Shown in pieces: positions 8,693 through 17,280 of a stretch of DNA of 64,000 nt. The notes under the pieces were generated by a model, which made no database searches, was not told the origin of the DNA, and saw only the letters and a list, made by a program, of their open reading frames with translations. Position numbers and translations under genes: made by a program. The stretch is taken from positions 1 to 64,000 of the forward strand of contig CANNGA010000020.1 of the NCBI GenBank assembly GCA_947504035.1, written 5' to 3'. How positions within the stretch are numbered: position 1 is the stretch's first letter; each line of letters opens with the position of its first letter. This DNA is from an uncultured Flavobacteriaceae bacterium. GTDB lineage: Bacteria > Bacteroidota > Bacteroidia > Flavobacteriales > Flavobacteriaceae.

Positions 8693-9535
8693 ATGAGTAC
8701 ACATTACGAAACAAGATACGCGTCAAGTCCACAGGCAGTTAAGGCTTACGATACACAACAATTACGAGATGAGTTTTTAATAGACAACTTAATGCAAGAA
8801 GACCAATTGGTTTTGGTATACACGCATTATGACAGATATATGGCAGGTTCTGCCGTTCCTGTAGCAGGTCCAGTAGCCTTAGATACTATAGATCCTCTTA
8901 AGTCTAGTTATTTTTTAGAGCGTAGAGAACTAGGTATTATAAACGTAGGCGGCGACGGTACTGTAGAGGTAGATGGCGAAACGTATGCACTTACATTAAA
9001 AGATGCACTTTACATTGGTAGTGGTGCTAAAAATGTTGTGTTTAAAAGTGATGATGCTAAAAACCCTGCAAAATTTTATTTAAATTCTGCACCAGCACAT
9101 CAACATTTTCCAACTAAAAAGGTAAGTAAAGCAGAAGCTAATAAGATAGAGTTGGGGTCTTTAGAGACTGCAAATCACCGTACAGTAAACCAACAAATTA
9201 TTGGAGGTATTGTAGAGACCTGCCAACTGCAAATGGGAATGACAGAGCTTAAAACAGGAAGTGTATGGAATACCATGCCAGCGCACGTACATGACCGTAG
9301 AATGGAAATCTATTACTACTTAGATATTCCTCAAGACCAAGCCGTATGTCATTTTATGGGACAACCGCAAGAGACACGTCATATATGGATGCAAAACCAT
9401 CAAGCGGTAATTTCACCACCATGGTCTATCCACTCTGGTTCAGGAACATCAAACTATACTTTTATTTGGGGTATGGCAGGAGAAAACTTAGACTACGGCG
9501 ATATGGATGTTGCTAAAATAACAGATTTACGATAA
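8693..9535 (+). CDS. kduI: 4-deoxy-L-threo-5-hexosulose-uronate ketol-isomerase
   Basis: 280 residues, a full-length KduI with a cupin fold. The zinc-binding histidines and glutamate are visible in MPAHVHDRRMEIYYYL, with a further histidine in WSIHSGSGTSNYTFIWG. It isomerises the open-chain form of unsaturated uronates (released by lyases and unsaturated glucuronyl hydrolases) to 3-deoxy-D-glycero-2,5-hexodiulosonate. Its presence means the cell consumes lyase products of pectin, ulvan or glycosaminoglycan-like polymers, although no lyase is in this window. Kdu genes I and D are 3 bases apart. Confidence 0.95.
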   Translation: MSTHYETRYASSPQAVKAYDTQQLRDEFLIDNLMQEDQLVLVYTHYDRYMAGSAVPVAGPVALDTIDPLKSSYFLERRELGIINVGGDGTVEVDGETYALTLKDALYIGSGAKNVVFKSDDAKNPAKFYLNSAPAHQHFPTKKVSKAEANKIELGSLETANHRTVNQQIIGGIVETCQLQMGMTELKTGSVWNTMPAHVHDRRMEIYYYLDIPQDQAVCHFMGQPQETRHIWMQNHQAVISPPWSIHSGSGTSNYTFIWGMAGENLDYGDMDVAKITDLR

Positions 9536-9538
9536 GGT

Positions 9539-10333
9539 ATGAGTATAGCATTATTTGATGTAAAAGGCAAAGTAGCCTTAGTTACAGGCAGTACACATGG
9601 CTTAGGCATGTCTATGGCTAGAGGCTTAGGTTTAGCAGGCGCAACCATTATTGTAAATGGAAACTCGTCTCAAGAGAAAATAGACAAAGCTGTTGCTCAG
9701 TATAAAAGTGAAGGCATTACAGCTCATGGTTACAAGTTTAATGTAACTAATGAAGCCGAAGTAAGCACTGCTATTTCTAAAATAGAAGCAGAAGTGGGGA
9801 CTATTGATATTTTAATTAACAATGCGGGGATTATAAAAAGAACACCGCTTGTTGAGATGGAAGTTGCCGATTTTAAAGAGGTTATAGACGTAGATTTAGT
9901 GAGTCCTTTTATCGTCTCTAAACATGTTGTAAAAGGCATGATAGAACGAAAAGCTGGTAAAATCATTAACATCTGTTCAATGATGAGTGAACTTGGTCGT
10001 AACAGCGTAGGTGCTTATGCCGCAGCCAAAGGTGGGTTAAAAATGTTAACTCAAAATATGGCTACAGAATGGGCAAAGCACAATATACAAGTAAATGGTA
10101 TTGGTCCGGGGTATTTTGCAACATCGCAAACCGCTCCAATACGTGTAGATGGCCACCCGTTTAATGATTTTATTGTAAATAGAACACCAGCAGCTAAATG
10201 GGGAGACCCAGACGATTTAGCAGGTGCAGCAATATTCTTAGCGTCTAAAGCCAGCGACTTTGTAAACGGACATATCGTTTACGTAGACGGTGGGATATTA
10301 GCAACTATAGGAAAACCATCTAACGAAGACTAA
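9539..10333 (+). CDS. kduD: 2-dehydro-3-deoxy-D-gluconate 5-dehydrogenase (KduD), SDR
   Basis: 264 residues. Classical short-chain dehydrogenase features: VTGSTHGLGMSM cofactor motif, NNAGI, active-site serine in NICSMMSELG and tyrosine/lysine in YAAAKGG, ending DFVNGHIVYVDGGILATIG. It reduces the KduI product to KDG with NAD(P)H. The close pairing with kduI makes KduD preferable to the related gluconate 5-dehydrogenase. This is the second SDR of the operon; the two differ in the cofactor motif and in length of the substrate loop, consistent with two different substrates. Confidence 0.93.
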   Translation: MSIALFDVKGKVALVTGSTHGLGMSMARGLGLAGATIIVNGNSSQEKIDKAVAQYKSEGITAHGYKFNVTNEAEVSTAISKIEAEVGTIDILINNAGIIKRTPLVEMEVADFKEVIDVDLVSPFIVSKHVVKGMIERKAGKIINICSMMSELGRNSVGAYAAAKGGLKMLTQNMATEWAKHNIQVNGIGPGYFATSQTAPIRVDGHPFNDFIVNRTPAAKWGDPDDLAGAAIFLASKASDFVNGHIVYVDGGILATIGKPSNED

Positions 10334-10336
10334 ACT

Positions 10337-11518
10337 ATGAAACATTCACTTTTTTATACCGCTTTGGTTGCTTTAACACTTTTTACAAGCTGTAAAGGCA
10401 CACCACCCAAGGCTATTATTAGCATAAAAAATCCTTTAGATAGTGCACGCCAGCTTGAGACAGTAGAGGTAAAGATTTCAGACTTAAAGTTAAGTCCAGA
10501 AGACGTTATTGCCGATTTATCTGTTCAAGATGTAGCCACAAAAGCCATTTTAGTATCCCAATTGGTCGACGAAGATCAAGATGGTACTGCCGATGTATTG
10601 TTGTTTCAACCAGAACTTGAGCCTAATGCAACAAAAGCATATGCTTTGGTAAAAGTACCAGCTTCAGAACAACCAAAAGTTACCGAATATTGTTATTCTC
10701 GATTTGTACCAGAACGTACAGACGATTATGCTTGGGAAAACAATAAAGTAGGCTTTAGAACTTTTGGGCCTGTAGCACAACAAATGATAGAAGAAGGCGT
10801 TAAAGGAGGCACCCTGTCTAGTGGTATTGATGCGTGGTTAAAACGTGTGGAGTATCCCATAATAAACAAGTGGTATAAAAAAGCTGAAACAGAAAAAGGA
10901 GCGTATCATAAAGACACAGGTGAAGGTTTAGACAACTTTCATGTGGGTGTAAGTAGAGGTGTTGGTGGTATTGCTGTAAAAGCAGATACAACGTATTATG
11001 TGTCTAAAAATTTTACAGCATGGAAAACCATAACTACAGGGCCTTTAAGAACCAGTTTTGTTTTAGAGTATGCTAATTGGGATGCTAAAGGGAAAACAAT
11101 TTCTGAAACCAAACACATTGCTTTAGATTACGGAAGTAACCTGTCGCGTTTTGAAATAGAAGTATCTGGAACAGATACCATTCATGCAGGCTTAACATTA
11201 CATGAAAAAGATGGTACGCATACCATTAATAAAGCTTCTGGTTGGGTGTCGTATTGGGAGCCACATGACGATTCCGAATTAGGAACAGCCATTATAGTAC
11301 CAAACGGTAATTTAATATCAGGTGTACTTTACGATACGCCATTAAAAGATAAGAGTAACGTATTTGCTCAAATTAAAGTAGAAAATAATAAAGCTGTGTA
11401 TTATGCAGGATTCGGATGGAAAAAAGCAAACGAATTTACGACCAAAGCAGCATGGGAAGAGTACTTAGCATCTTTCGCAACAAAATTAAATAATCCTTTA
11501 GTTGTTACAATCAACTAA
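10337..11518 (+). CDS. DUF4861 lipoprotein of a uronate-utilisation locus
   Basis: 393 residues with a lipoprotein signal: hydrophobic FYTALVALTLFTSCKG with the lipid-bearing cysteine near residue 19. The body matches the DUF4861 family as I recall it (DDYAWENNKVGFRTFGP, then FHVGVSRGVGG, TGPLRTSFVLEY and SGWVSYWEPHD). Such proteins occur repeatedly in Bacteroidota loci for pectin, ulvan and other uronate polymers; their activity is not established to my knowledge. Position 3 bases after kduD and 8 before uxaC shows co-transcription. It probably acts in the periplasm on an uronate-containing oligosaccharide before or during import; this is inference. Confidence 0.8.
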   Translation: MKHSLFYTALVALTLFTSCKGTPPKAIISIKNPLDSARQLETVEVKISDLKLSPEDVIADLSVQDVATKAILVSQLVDEDQDGTADVLLFQPELEPNATKAYALVKVPASEQPKVTEYCYSRFVPERTDDYAWENNKVGFRTFGPVAQQMIEEGVKGGTLSSGIDAWLKRVEYPIINKWYKKAETEKGAYHKDTGEGLDNFHVGVSRGVGGIAVKADTTYYVSKNFTAWKTITTGPLRTSFVLEYANWDAKGKTISETKHIALDYGSNLSRFEIEVSGTDTIHAGLTLHEKDGTHTINKASGWVSYWEPHDDSELGTAIIVPNGNLISGVLYDTPLKDKSNVFAQIKVENNKAVYYAGFGWKKANEFTTKAAWEEYLASFATKLNNPLVVTIN

Positions 11519-11526
11519 ACCATACT

Positions 11527-12936
11527 ATGAACGCAACACATTTTATTTCAGACAATTTTGTGTTACAGTCTGATATCGCAGAAACACTTTACCATACCTA
11601 TGCTAAAGATCTGCCTATAATTGATTATCATAATCACCTTTCTCCAGAACAAATAGCAGCCAACAAGCCTGTTAAAAACATAACAGATGCTTGGTTAAAT
11701 GGAGACCATTATAAATGGCGAGCCATGCGTGCTAATGGTATAGACGAATCTTATATTACAGGTGCTAATACCTCTAAAAAAGACAAGTTTTTAAAGTGGG
11801 CAGAAACGGTGCCTTATACCTTAAGAAACCCATTATTTCACTGGACCCATTTAGAGTTGAAACGTTATTTTGGAATTGATGAAATCTTACAACCATCTAC
11901 AGCAGATGCGATTTACGATCAAATCAATACCATCTTAGAAAATAAGACGCCAGCGCAACTGTTAGAACATTTAAAAGTTGAGGTGGTGTGCACAACAGAC
12001 GACCCTATAGATAGTTTAGAACATCATAAAGCAATAAAAGCTTTGGGAATTTACACGAAAGTGTTTCCAACGTTTCGTCCAGATGCCTTATTGCTTGTAG
12101 ATAAAGACAGTTTTCCAGAATATATCGGGAAATTAGCGGCTTGTTCTGGGGTAGCAATTGCTACTTTAGAAGATCTAGTTGAAGCCATTTCAGCTAGAAT
12201 TGATTATTTTCATGAACAAGGCTGTCGATTGTCAGACTATGGATTAGAAGAAATTTATGCTTCAGAATTTACAGAAGCAGCTGTAGATGCTATTTTTAAA
12301 AAGCGACTTTCTGGCGCAGTACTTACTGCAGAAGAAGCTACAGAATTTGCATCTTGTATTTTAAATACACTTTGTAAATTGTATCACGCCAAGGGGTGGA
12401 CACAGCAATTTCATATTGGAGCTATTCGCAATAACAATAGCCGATTATTAGAACAAATTGGTCTAGATGCTGGTGTAGATTCTATTGGAGATTTCCCAGC
12501 AGCAAAAGCCATGTCTAAATTGTTTAACAGCTTAGACCGCTCTAGTCAATTAGCCAAAACAATCAGTTATAACTTAAACCCATCTCAAAACGAAGTGTTT
12601 GCAACGATGATGGGTAATTATAGTGAAGCTAATGTACCTGGTAAAATGCAATGGGGCTCAGGTTGGTGGTTTTTAGACCAAAAAGATGGTATGGAAAAGC
12701 AACTTAATTGTTTGTCTAACATGGGGCTATTAAGCCGTTTTGTAGGCATGTTAACCGATAGTAGAAGCTTCTTGTCATTTCCTAGACATGAATATTTTAG
12801 ACGCATTTTATGCAACCTTATAGGTGAAGATGTAAAGCAAGGTTTAATTCCTAATGATATTGAATTTTTAGGGAAAATGGTGCAAGACATTTGTTACTAC
12901 AATGCCAAAAATTATTTTGGTTTTAATATGAAATAA
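11527..12936 (+). CDS. uxaC: Glucuronate isomerase
   Basis: 469 residues, matching UxaC of the amidohydrolase superfamily. It converts D-glucuronate to D-fructuronate (and D-galacturonate to D-tagaturonate). Visible features: N-terminal PIIDYHNHLSPEQIA with the metal-binding HxH, VEVVCTTDDPIDSLEHH, QFHIGAIRNNN, and near the end MLTDSRSFLSFPRHEYFRR. It feeds UxuB. No tagaturonate reductase or altronate dehydratase (UxaB, UxaA) is present, so within this window only the glucuronate branch is complete. Confidence 0.95.
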   Translation: MNATHFISDNFVLQSDIAETLYHTYAKDLPIIDYHNHLSPEQIAANKPVKNITDAWLNGDHYKWRAMRANGIDESYITGANTSKKDKFLKWAETVPYTLRNPLFHWTHLELKRYFGIDEILQPSTADAIYDQINTILENKTPAQLLEHLKVEVVCTTDDPIDSLEHHKAIKALGIYTKVFPTFRPDALLLVDKDSFPEYIGKLAACSGVAIATLEDLVEAISARIDYFHEQGCRLSDYGLEEIYASEFTEAAVDAIFKKRLSGAVLTAEEATEFASCILNTLCKLYHAKGWTQQFHIGAIRNNNSRLLEQIGLDAGVDSIGDFPAAKAMSKLFNSLDRSSQLAKTISYNLNPSQNEVFATMMGNYSEANVPGKMQWGSGWWFLDQKDGMEKQLNCLSNMGLLSRFVGMLTDSRSFLSFPRHEYFRRILCNLIGEDVKQGLIPNDIEFLGKMVQDICYYNAKNYFGFNMK

Positions 12937-12948
12937 ACACAGAATATT

Positions 12949-13920
12949 ATGAAACATATACTTATGGCGTGTATGCTTGTTTGTGTAATGCTGTCTTGTA
13001 AAAAAGAAAGCGATACAAAAACATTCTATTTGGCACATACGCTGCCTCAAGGCCATCCTGTACACAAGGGAATTTTAGAGTTTAAAAAAGCACTGTATAA
13101 AAAATCTGGAGGCAAAATAGATGTTAAAATCTTTCCAGATGGCCAATTAGGGTCAGAACGAGAAGCCTTAGAGCTGCTTCAAATAGGAAGTGTAGCCATT
13201 ACAAAAGTAAGTGCAGCTACCTTGTCTAACTTTGTACCAGAATACCACATGTTTGGAATTCCGTATTTATTTAGAAACAAACAACATCAATTTGATGTTT
13301 TAGAAGGCGAAATAGGGAAGTCTATTTTAGAAAAAGGAAGTAAATTCTGGTTGAGAGGTCTGTGTTATTACGATGCAGGAAGTAGAAGCTTTTACACCTC
13401 TAATAAAGCCATTAGAACTCCAGAAGATTTAAAAGGCCTTAAGATACGTGTTATGAATAATCAAATGGCGATTAACATGGTAAATGCCCTTGGGGGGTCT
13501 GCCACACCAATGGCCTATGGAGAGTTATATACAGCCATACAACAAGGTGTTGTAGATGGTGCTGAAAATAACCCTCCATCGTTTGTATCGTCTAACCATT
13601 ACGAGGTAAGTAAATATTATACCTTAGATCAGCATTCTTCTGTTCCAGATGTTTTACTAATAGGAACAAAATACTGGAATAAATTAACGCCCCAAGAACA
13701 AACATGGGTGCAAGATGCTGCTAACGAATCGGCACAAGCGCAAAAAGCATTTTGGAATGCCTCTGTAGAAGCATCTATGGCTAAAGCCAAGAGTGCAGGT
13801 GTAGAAGTTATTATTCCAGAAAAATCATTGTTTCAAGAACAATCTAAATCGGTTTTAGAAGCCTTTTTAAAAGAACGTCCTGAAATGAATGAGATAGTTA
13901 CTAAAATTAAAAACAAATAA
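12949..13920 (+). CDS. TRAP transporter substrate-binding lipoprotein (DctP family)
   Basis: 323 residues. A lipoprotein signal ends at VMLSCKKES (cysteine near residue 17), so the binder is anchored to a membrane, not free. The DctP fold is clear: FYLAHTLPQGHPVHKGILEFKK, KIDVKIFPDGQLGSEREALELLQIG, the substrate-carboxylate arginine region LKGLKIRVMNNQM, and QGVVDGAENNPPSFVSS. The family binds carboxylic and sugar acids such as uronates. Genes for both membrane subunits follow with gaps of 3 bases. Uronate specificity is inferred from the operon. Confidence 0.92.
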   Translation: MKHILMACMLVCVMLSCKKESDTKTFYLAHTLPQGHPVHKGILEFKKALYKKSGGKIDVKIFPDGQLGSEREALELLQIGSVAITKVSAATLSNFVPEYHMFGIPYLFRNKQHQFDVLEGEIGKSILEKGSKFWLRGLCYYDAGSRSFYTSNKAIRTPEDLKGLKIRVMNNQMAINMVNALGGSATPMAYGELYTAIQQGVVDGAENNPPSFVSSNHYEVSKYYTLDQHSSVPDVLLIGTKYWNKLTPQEQTWVQDAANESAQAQKAFWNASVEASMAKAKSAGVEVIIPEKSLFQEQSKSVLEAFLKERPEMNEIVTKIKNK

Positions 13921-13923
13921 GGT

Positions 13924-14415
13924 ATGAAAGCAACAAACGTTCTTTTTGATAAAGCATGTAGAGTTATGGAAATTATTCTTATTGCAATTTTTGGTTTACT
14001 CGTCATTGATGTTTTAGGACAAGTATTTTCAAGGTATATTTTAGGCCAATCTTTTGCATTTACAGAAGAATTAGCACGTTTTTCTCTAATATGGCTCTCT
14101 GTACTGGGGGCAGCCTATTTAAATGCAAAACGTCAGCACCTGTCGATGGATTTCTTATATCAGAAATTTTCTGAGTCTGGACAAAAACGCGCTCTATATT
14201 TTATTGAACTCTGTGTGTTCTTATTTGCACTTGTTGTTATGGTTATAGGAGGTTTTAACTTGGTATATACCACATTACATTTAGGGCAGCTTTCAGGAAC
14301 ACTACGCATTCCTTTAGGCTATATCTATGCTATTATGCCCATAAGCGGCCTGTTAATCATGTGGTTTTCATTATACCATGTATCTCTAATTAAAGCAAAC
14401 AAACTAACAAACTAA
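13924..14415 (+). CDS. TRAP transporter small membrane subunit (DctQ family)
   Basis: 163 residues with four predicted membrane helices (IILIAIFGLLVIDVLGQVF; LIWLSVLGAAYLNA; LCVFLFALVVMVIGGF; IYAIMPISGLLIMWFSLYHV). The segment FTEELARFSLIWLSVLGAAYLNAKRQHLSMDFL is the DctQ signature in this kind of protein. It pairs with the large subunit at 14419. The inner-membrane complex imports substrate using an ion gradient, not ATP. Confidence 0.9.
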   Translation: MKATNVLFDKACRVMEIILIAIFGLLVIDVLGQVFSRYILGQSFAFTEELARFSLIWLSVLGAAYLNAKRQHLSMDFLYQKFSESGQKRALYFIELCVFLFALVVMVIGGFNLVYTTLHLGQLSGTLRIPLGYIYAIMPISGLLIMWFSLYHVSLIKANKLTN

Positions 14416-14418
14416 ACT

Positions 14419-15723
14419 ATGAGTATTGAAGTCATAAGTATAATCGTTTTATTTGCCAGTTTCTTTACATTATTAATGTTGAAGGTACCGGTAGCTTACA
14501 GTATTGGAATTTCTACGACTATAAGTTTATTATTAAACATAGATAAATTACCAGGTATTACCACTATTGCCCAACGTATGACCACGGGTATTGACAGTTT
14601 TGCCTTATTAGCCATTCCGTTTTTTGTACTGGCAGGTGAAATTATGAAACGGGGCGGCATTGCCAACCGTTTAATAAATTTTGCAAAATCCTTAGTCGCG
14701 AGTTTACCAGGAGGTTTAGCCTATGTAAATGTATTGGCCTCTATGTTATTTGGTGCTATTTCTGGATCTGCAATTGCTGCGACCTCGGCCATAGGAAGTA
14801 TCATGACCGATAGAATGGAAGAAGAAGGCTTGCCACGAGCATTTAGTGCCTCTATTAATATTACATCTTCTACAACAGGACTGCTAATTCCACCAAGTAA
14901 TATCTTAATTGTTTATGCCTTAGCAAGTGGCGGTACAGCTTCTGTAGCAGCCTTATTTATAGCAGGGTATTTACCAGGAATTTTATTAGGTGTAGCCATT
15001 ATTGCATACATTGCTTTTGTAGCTATAACACGAAAGTTTGCAAAAGGCGAACGTGCCCCATTGTCTTTAATTTGGACTTATTTCAGAAAGGCATTTTTTA
15101 GCTTATTATTATTGGTTATTGTTGTTGGAGGTATCGTTGCCGGTGTTTTTACTGCAACCGAAGCTTCTGCCATTGCCGTATTATACGCTGGTGTTTTAGC
15201 CTTGATTTACGGTGATATTTCCACAAAAGATTTTCCAGAGATTTTATTAACTAGCGCGAAAACAACAGCCGTCGTTATGTTTTTAATATGTACGTCTATG
15301 GCCATGTCGTGGTTATTTTCTTTTGAAGGTATTCCAGCACTTATCAGTAACTTTTTATTAGAGCAGTTTAGTAATAAAATTGTAATATTTCTTGTAATAA
15401 ATTTGGTGTTGCTTATTATAGGTACATTTATGGACATGACGCCAGCAGTACTTATCTTTACACCTATATTTTTACCTGTAGTTACAGCACTAGGGATGCA
15501 CCCTGTACATTTTGGTATCGTTTTGGTACTTAATTTATGCATAGGTCTGTGTACGCCTCCTGTAGGCACCATACTCTTTGTGGGCAGTGGTATAGCAAAT
15601 ATTTCTGTATCTCAGGTTGTAAAGCCTTTATTGCCGTTTTTATTAATAATGGTAGTGGTGCTATTACTCATAACCTATATTCCAAGCATATCGATGTATT
15701 TACCAGAATTATTCGATCTGTAA
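14419..15723 (+). CDS. TRAP transporter large permease (DctM family)
   Basis: 434 residues and about a dozen membrane helices. Family marks include DSFALLAIPFFVLAGEIM, GAISGSAIAATSAIGSIM, TGLLIPPSNILIVYALASGG and, near the end, LCIGLCTPPVGTILFVG. It forms the transport pathway of the tripartite carrier with the two preceding proteins. It is the last gene of the operon: 37 bases after its stop a strong terminator starts (15761-15796). Confidence 0.93.
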   Translation: MSIEVISIIVLFASFFTLLMLKVPVAYSIGISTTISLLLNIDKLPGITTIAQRMTTGIDSFALLAIPFFVLAGEIMKRGGIANRLINFAKSLVASLPGGLAYVNVLASMLFGAISGSAIAATSAIGSIMTDRMEEEGLPRAFSASINITSSTTGLLIPPSNILIVYALASGGTASVAALFIAGYLPGILLGVAIIAYIAFVAITRKFAKGERAPLSLIWTYFRKAFFSLLLLVIVVGGIVAGVFTATEASAIAVLYAGVLALIYGDISTKDFPEILLTSAKTTAVVMFLICTSMAMSWLFSFEGIPALISNFLLEQFSNKIVIFLVINLVLLIIGTFMDMTPAVLIFTPIFLPVVTALGMHPVHFGIVLVLNLCIGLCTPPVGTILFVGSGIANISVSQVVKPLLPFLLIMVVVLLLITYIPSISMYLPELFDL

Positions 15724-15760
15724 ATCGTATAGTTACAATTTAACGTATTATCAGCGTTCA

Positions 15761-15796
15761 AAAAACACCAAAATCTGTAAGATTTTGGTGTTTTTG
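15761..15796 (+). terminator. Strong terminator of the uronate operon
   Basis: A perfect 16-bp stem (arms 15761-15776 and 15780-15795) with loop GTA; the downstream arm ends in five T. The A-rich upstream side also makes it usable on the other strand. It closes the uxuB-DctM operon. Confidence 0.9.
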
Positions 15797-15825
15797 TTTA
15801 ATGTAAAAAAAGGATAGTATCTTAG
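15793..15825 (+). promoter_or_regulatory. Promoter-like pair before a mini-ORF
   Basis: TTTG (15793-15796), 21 bases, then TATCTTAG (15818-15825), one base off TAnnTTTG. It overlaps the tail of the preceding terminator and would start a transcript about 26 bases before the ATG at 15858. The imperfect -7 box lowers confidence. Confidence 0.35.
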
Positions 15826-15857
15826 AAAGACCAACTAAACCAAAAACAACTACTACA

Positions 15858-15944
15858 ATGCATATACCACCACCACCACCACCACCATCTTCACTAAAAT
15901 TCAAAATGATATTTTTAAACCTTAGCTTAACGCCAAGTATTTAA
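15858..15944 (+). CDS. 28-codon mini-ORF with seven tandem prolines
   Basis: ATG CAT ATA is followed by seven CCA codons, then a hydrophobic tail (KFKMIFLNLSLTPSI). The ATG sits in a good flavobacterial context (ACTACTACA before it) and a promoter-like pair is just upstream. Polyproline is expected to stall ribosomes unless EF-P helps, so a regulatory leader peptide is conceivable, but no gene or terminator hairpin follows closely. In the next frame the same bases read as seven histidine codons ending at TAA 15895-15897, as in a his leader, but that frame has no start codon. On balance this is a trinucleotide microsatellite with leader-like dressing. Confidence 0.25.
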   Translation: MHIPPPPPPPSSLKFKMIFLNLSLTPSI

Positions 15945-16531
15945 CCAAAAATAGCCGCATATAGATTTTTAGTTTTGTGATATTTTTTAAGCGAGGAATA
16001 CTTTAAATAGGCATTACTGTGCATTAACCGCTCTGAATACCTATATTTTTAATATAAAAATGTTTAGAAGGGATAGTTATGATGAGAAAATATGAAACTG
16101 AGAAAGCTTGAGGCACATATCTTTAATATGAAGTGATTTCATTTCGAGGCTTACCTTAAAGTTAAAACGTCTTTAAATAATACAATCTATTTTATTTAAA
16201 GACCTACAACAAATAAAGATAAAGTGAAATGACTTTATAAACACGTTTATGCTATGAAAAATTGTCTTGTTTGCCTCATTTTAGTATTAGGGACCGTTAT
16301 ATAAATGACTTGAATTAAAGGTGTTGTCGAAAATGAAAGTGATGATAATATCTAATGTAATTTATTAGTTTTCTTGTTAGAACCCATAGTACTATCAATG
16401 CTAGAATCTAGGATTAAAAGAAAGTTTTTTTGGTATTAAAAGAGGTTATTGTACATGTTTTGTAGCTAATTGTATTACAACAATTTTTAAAGTATTTAAA
16501 TTTTATAACTAATGGTTTTTATAATGCGTAT

Positions 16532-17001
16532 GTGAAAAAAGATTCAACATCAGGAAATCGGGGTGAACTAGTAATTACAGATGTGAAATTTTTGATAAAA
16601 TATGCAGAATTTAAAGCTTGGACAGAATTAGTGATACCAGTTAAAAGTGCCGATGGGTCGAAGGTATCTAGAGCACTGTATTTTGGAGCAGAAGCCATTA
16701 AACTCTCTAAAAAGGGAGCGCTTATAGGCGATATGAAATTTGTAATATTTCGGTCTTAGATAATAATTCAAAAGATAAGTTAGGTCACGTAAATGTGAGT
16801 TGCTTGTGCTTTGTTGAAAATTTTGAACAATATTTTGCCAAGAAAACAAATGCACCAAATTTATCTCAAGGTGTTATTACAATATTGAATTCTATTTCCA
16901 TCTCCACAATTAGAGGTGCTGTATATGGTATTTTTAGAGGGACTTTCTTAAATAGTGCACTTCTTCCTGTTGCTAATCCAGATATGCAAATAAAAAAGTA
17001 G
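16532..17001 (+). pseudogene. Decayed fragment of a larger protein
   Basis: Frame 2 from 16532 to 16759 reads as protein (GELVITDVKFLIKYAEFKAW, then ALYFGAEAIKLSKKGALIGD) and stops in TAG. Around 16740 a one-base shift gives another open stretch (SVLDNNSKDKLGHVNVSC) that runs to 17001. The first part looks like the N-terminal strand region of very large flavobacterial surface proteins (pattern: ...FGATDIKLS...GGIIGDAKL...), of which nothing else remains. A frameshifted, deleted remnant is the best reading. No start codon with a good context is seen. Confidence 0.3.
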
Positions 17002-17231
17002 ATGTTGAAAACATAAGCCTTTTCGGTGTGGATTGATAGAAATGTATTTTTTCTAAGTAAAGGCATTTTGAGGTGATGGGGTTACATACAAAAAAGAAAA
17101 CCAAAAAGGCTTTGGAAAACTCTTATGCAACATTAAGCATTTAGTTTAAAGTCTATTAGAGACATAAGGGCAGAAAAAGGGCTGTGTTTTCGTATTTCTG
17201 GCTTTAACTGGTTAATTTATAGGGCGAATAC

Positions 17232-17261
17232 TTGCGCATCGCTTTTTAAACTGTAAATTTG
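17232..17261 (+). promoter_or_regulatory. Promoter of the SulP transporter gene
   Basis: TTG (17232-17234), 19 bases, TAAATTTG (17254-17261): an exact match to the Bacteroidota consensus, 19 bases before the ATG at 17281. The resulting 5' leader would be only about 12 bases. Confidence 0.6.
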
Positions 17262-17280
17262 CAGCTTCAAAAAACTAATC

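Larger units (their letters stand above)
15945..17280. other. Gene-poor region with degenerate coding remnants
   Basis: About 1.3 kb without an intact gene. It contains a 12-bp inverted repeat GTCTTTAAATAA (16169-16180) / TTATTTAAAGAC (16192-16203) with no T-run, a decayed gene (16532-17001) and, at the end, the promoter of the SulP gene. The rest is A+T-rich and I see no RNA gene in it. Confidence 0.5.

Noticed and set aside
15858-15897. His leader peptide reading (seven CAC/CAT codons).
   Set aside because: In that frame there is no start codon before an upstream stop, and no histidine genes or terminator follow; kept only as a low-confidence observation.
16169-16203. 12-bp inverted repeat as a terminator.
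   Set aside because: There is no T-run on either side and no gene ends nearby; it may be random in A+T-rich DNA.
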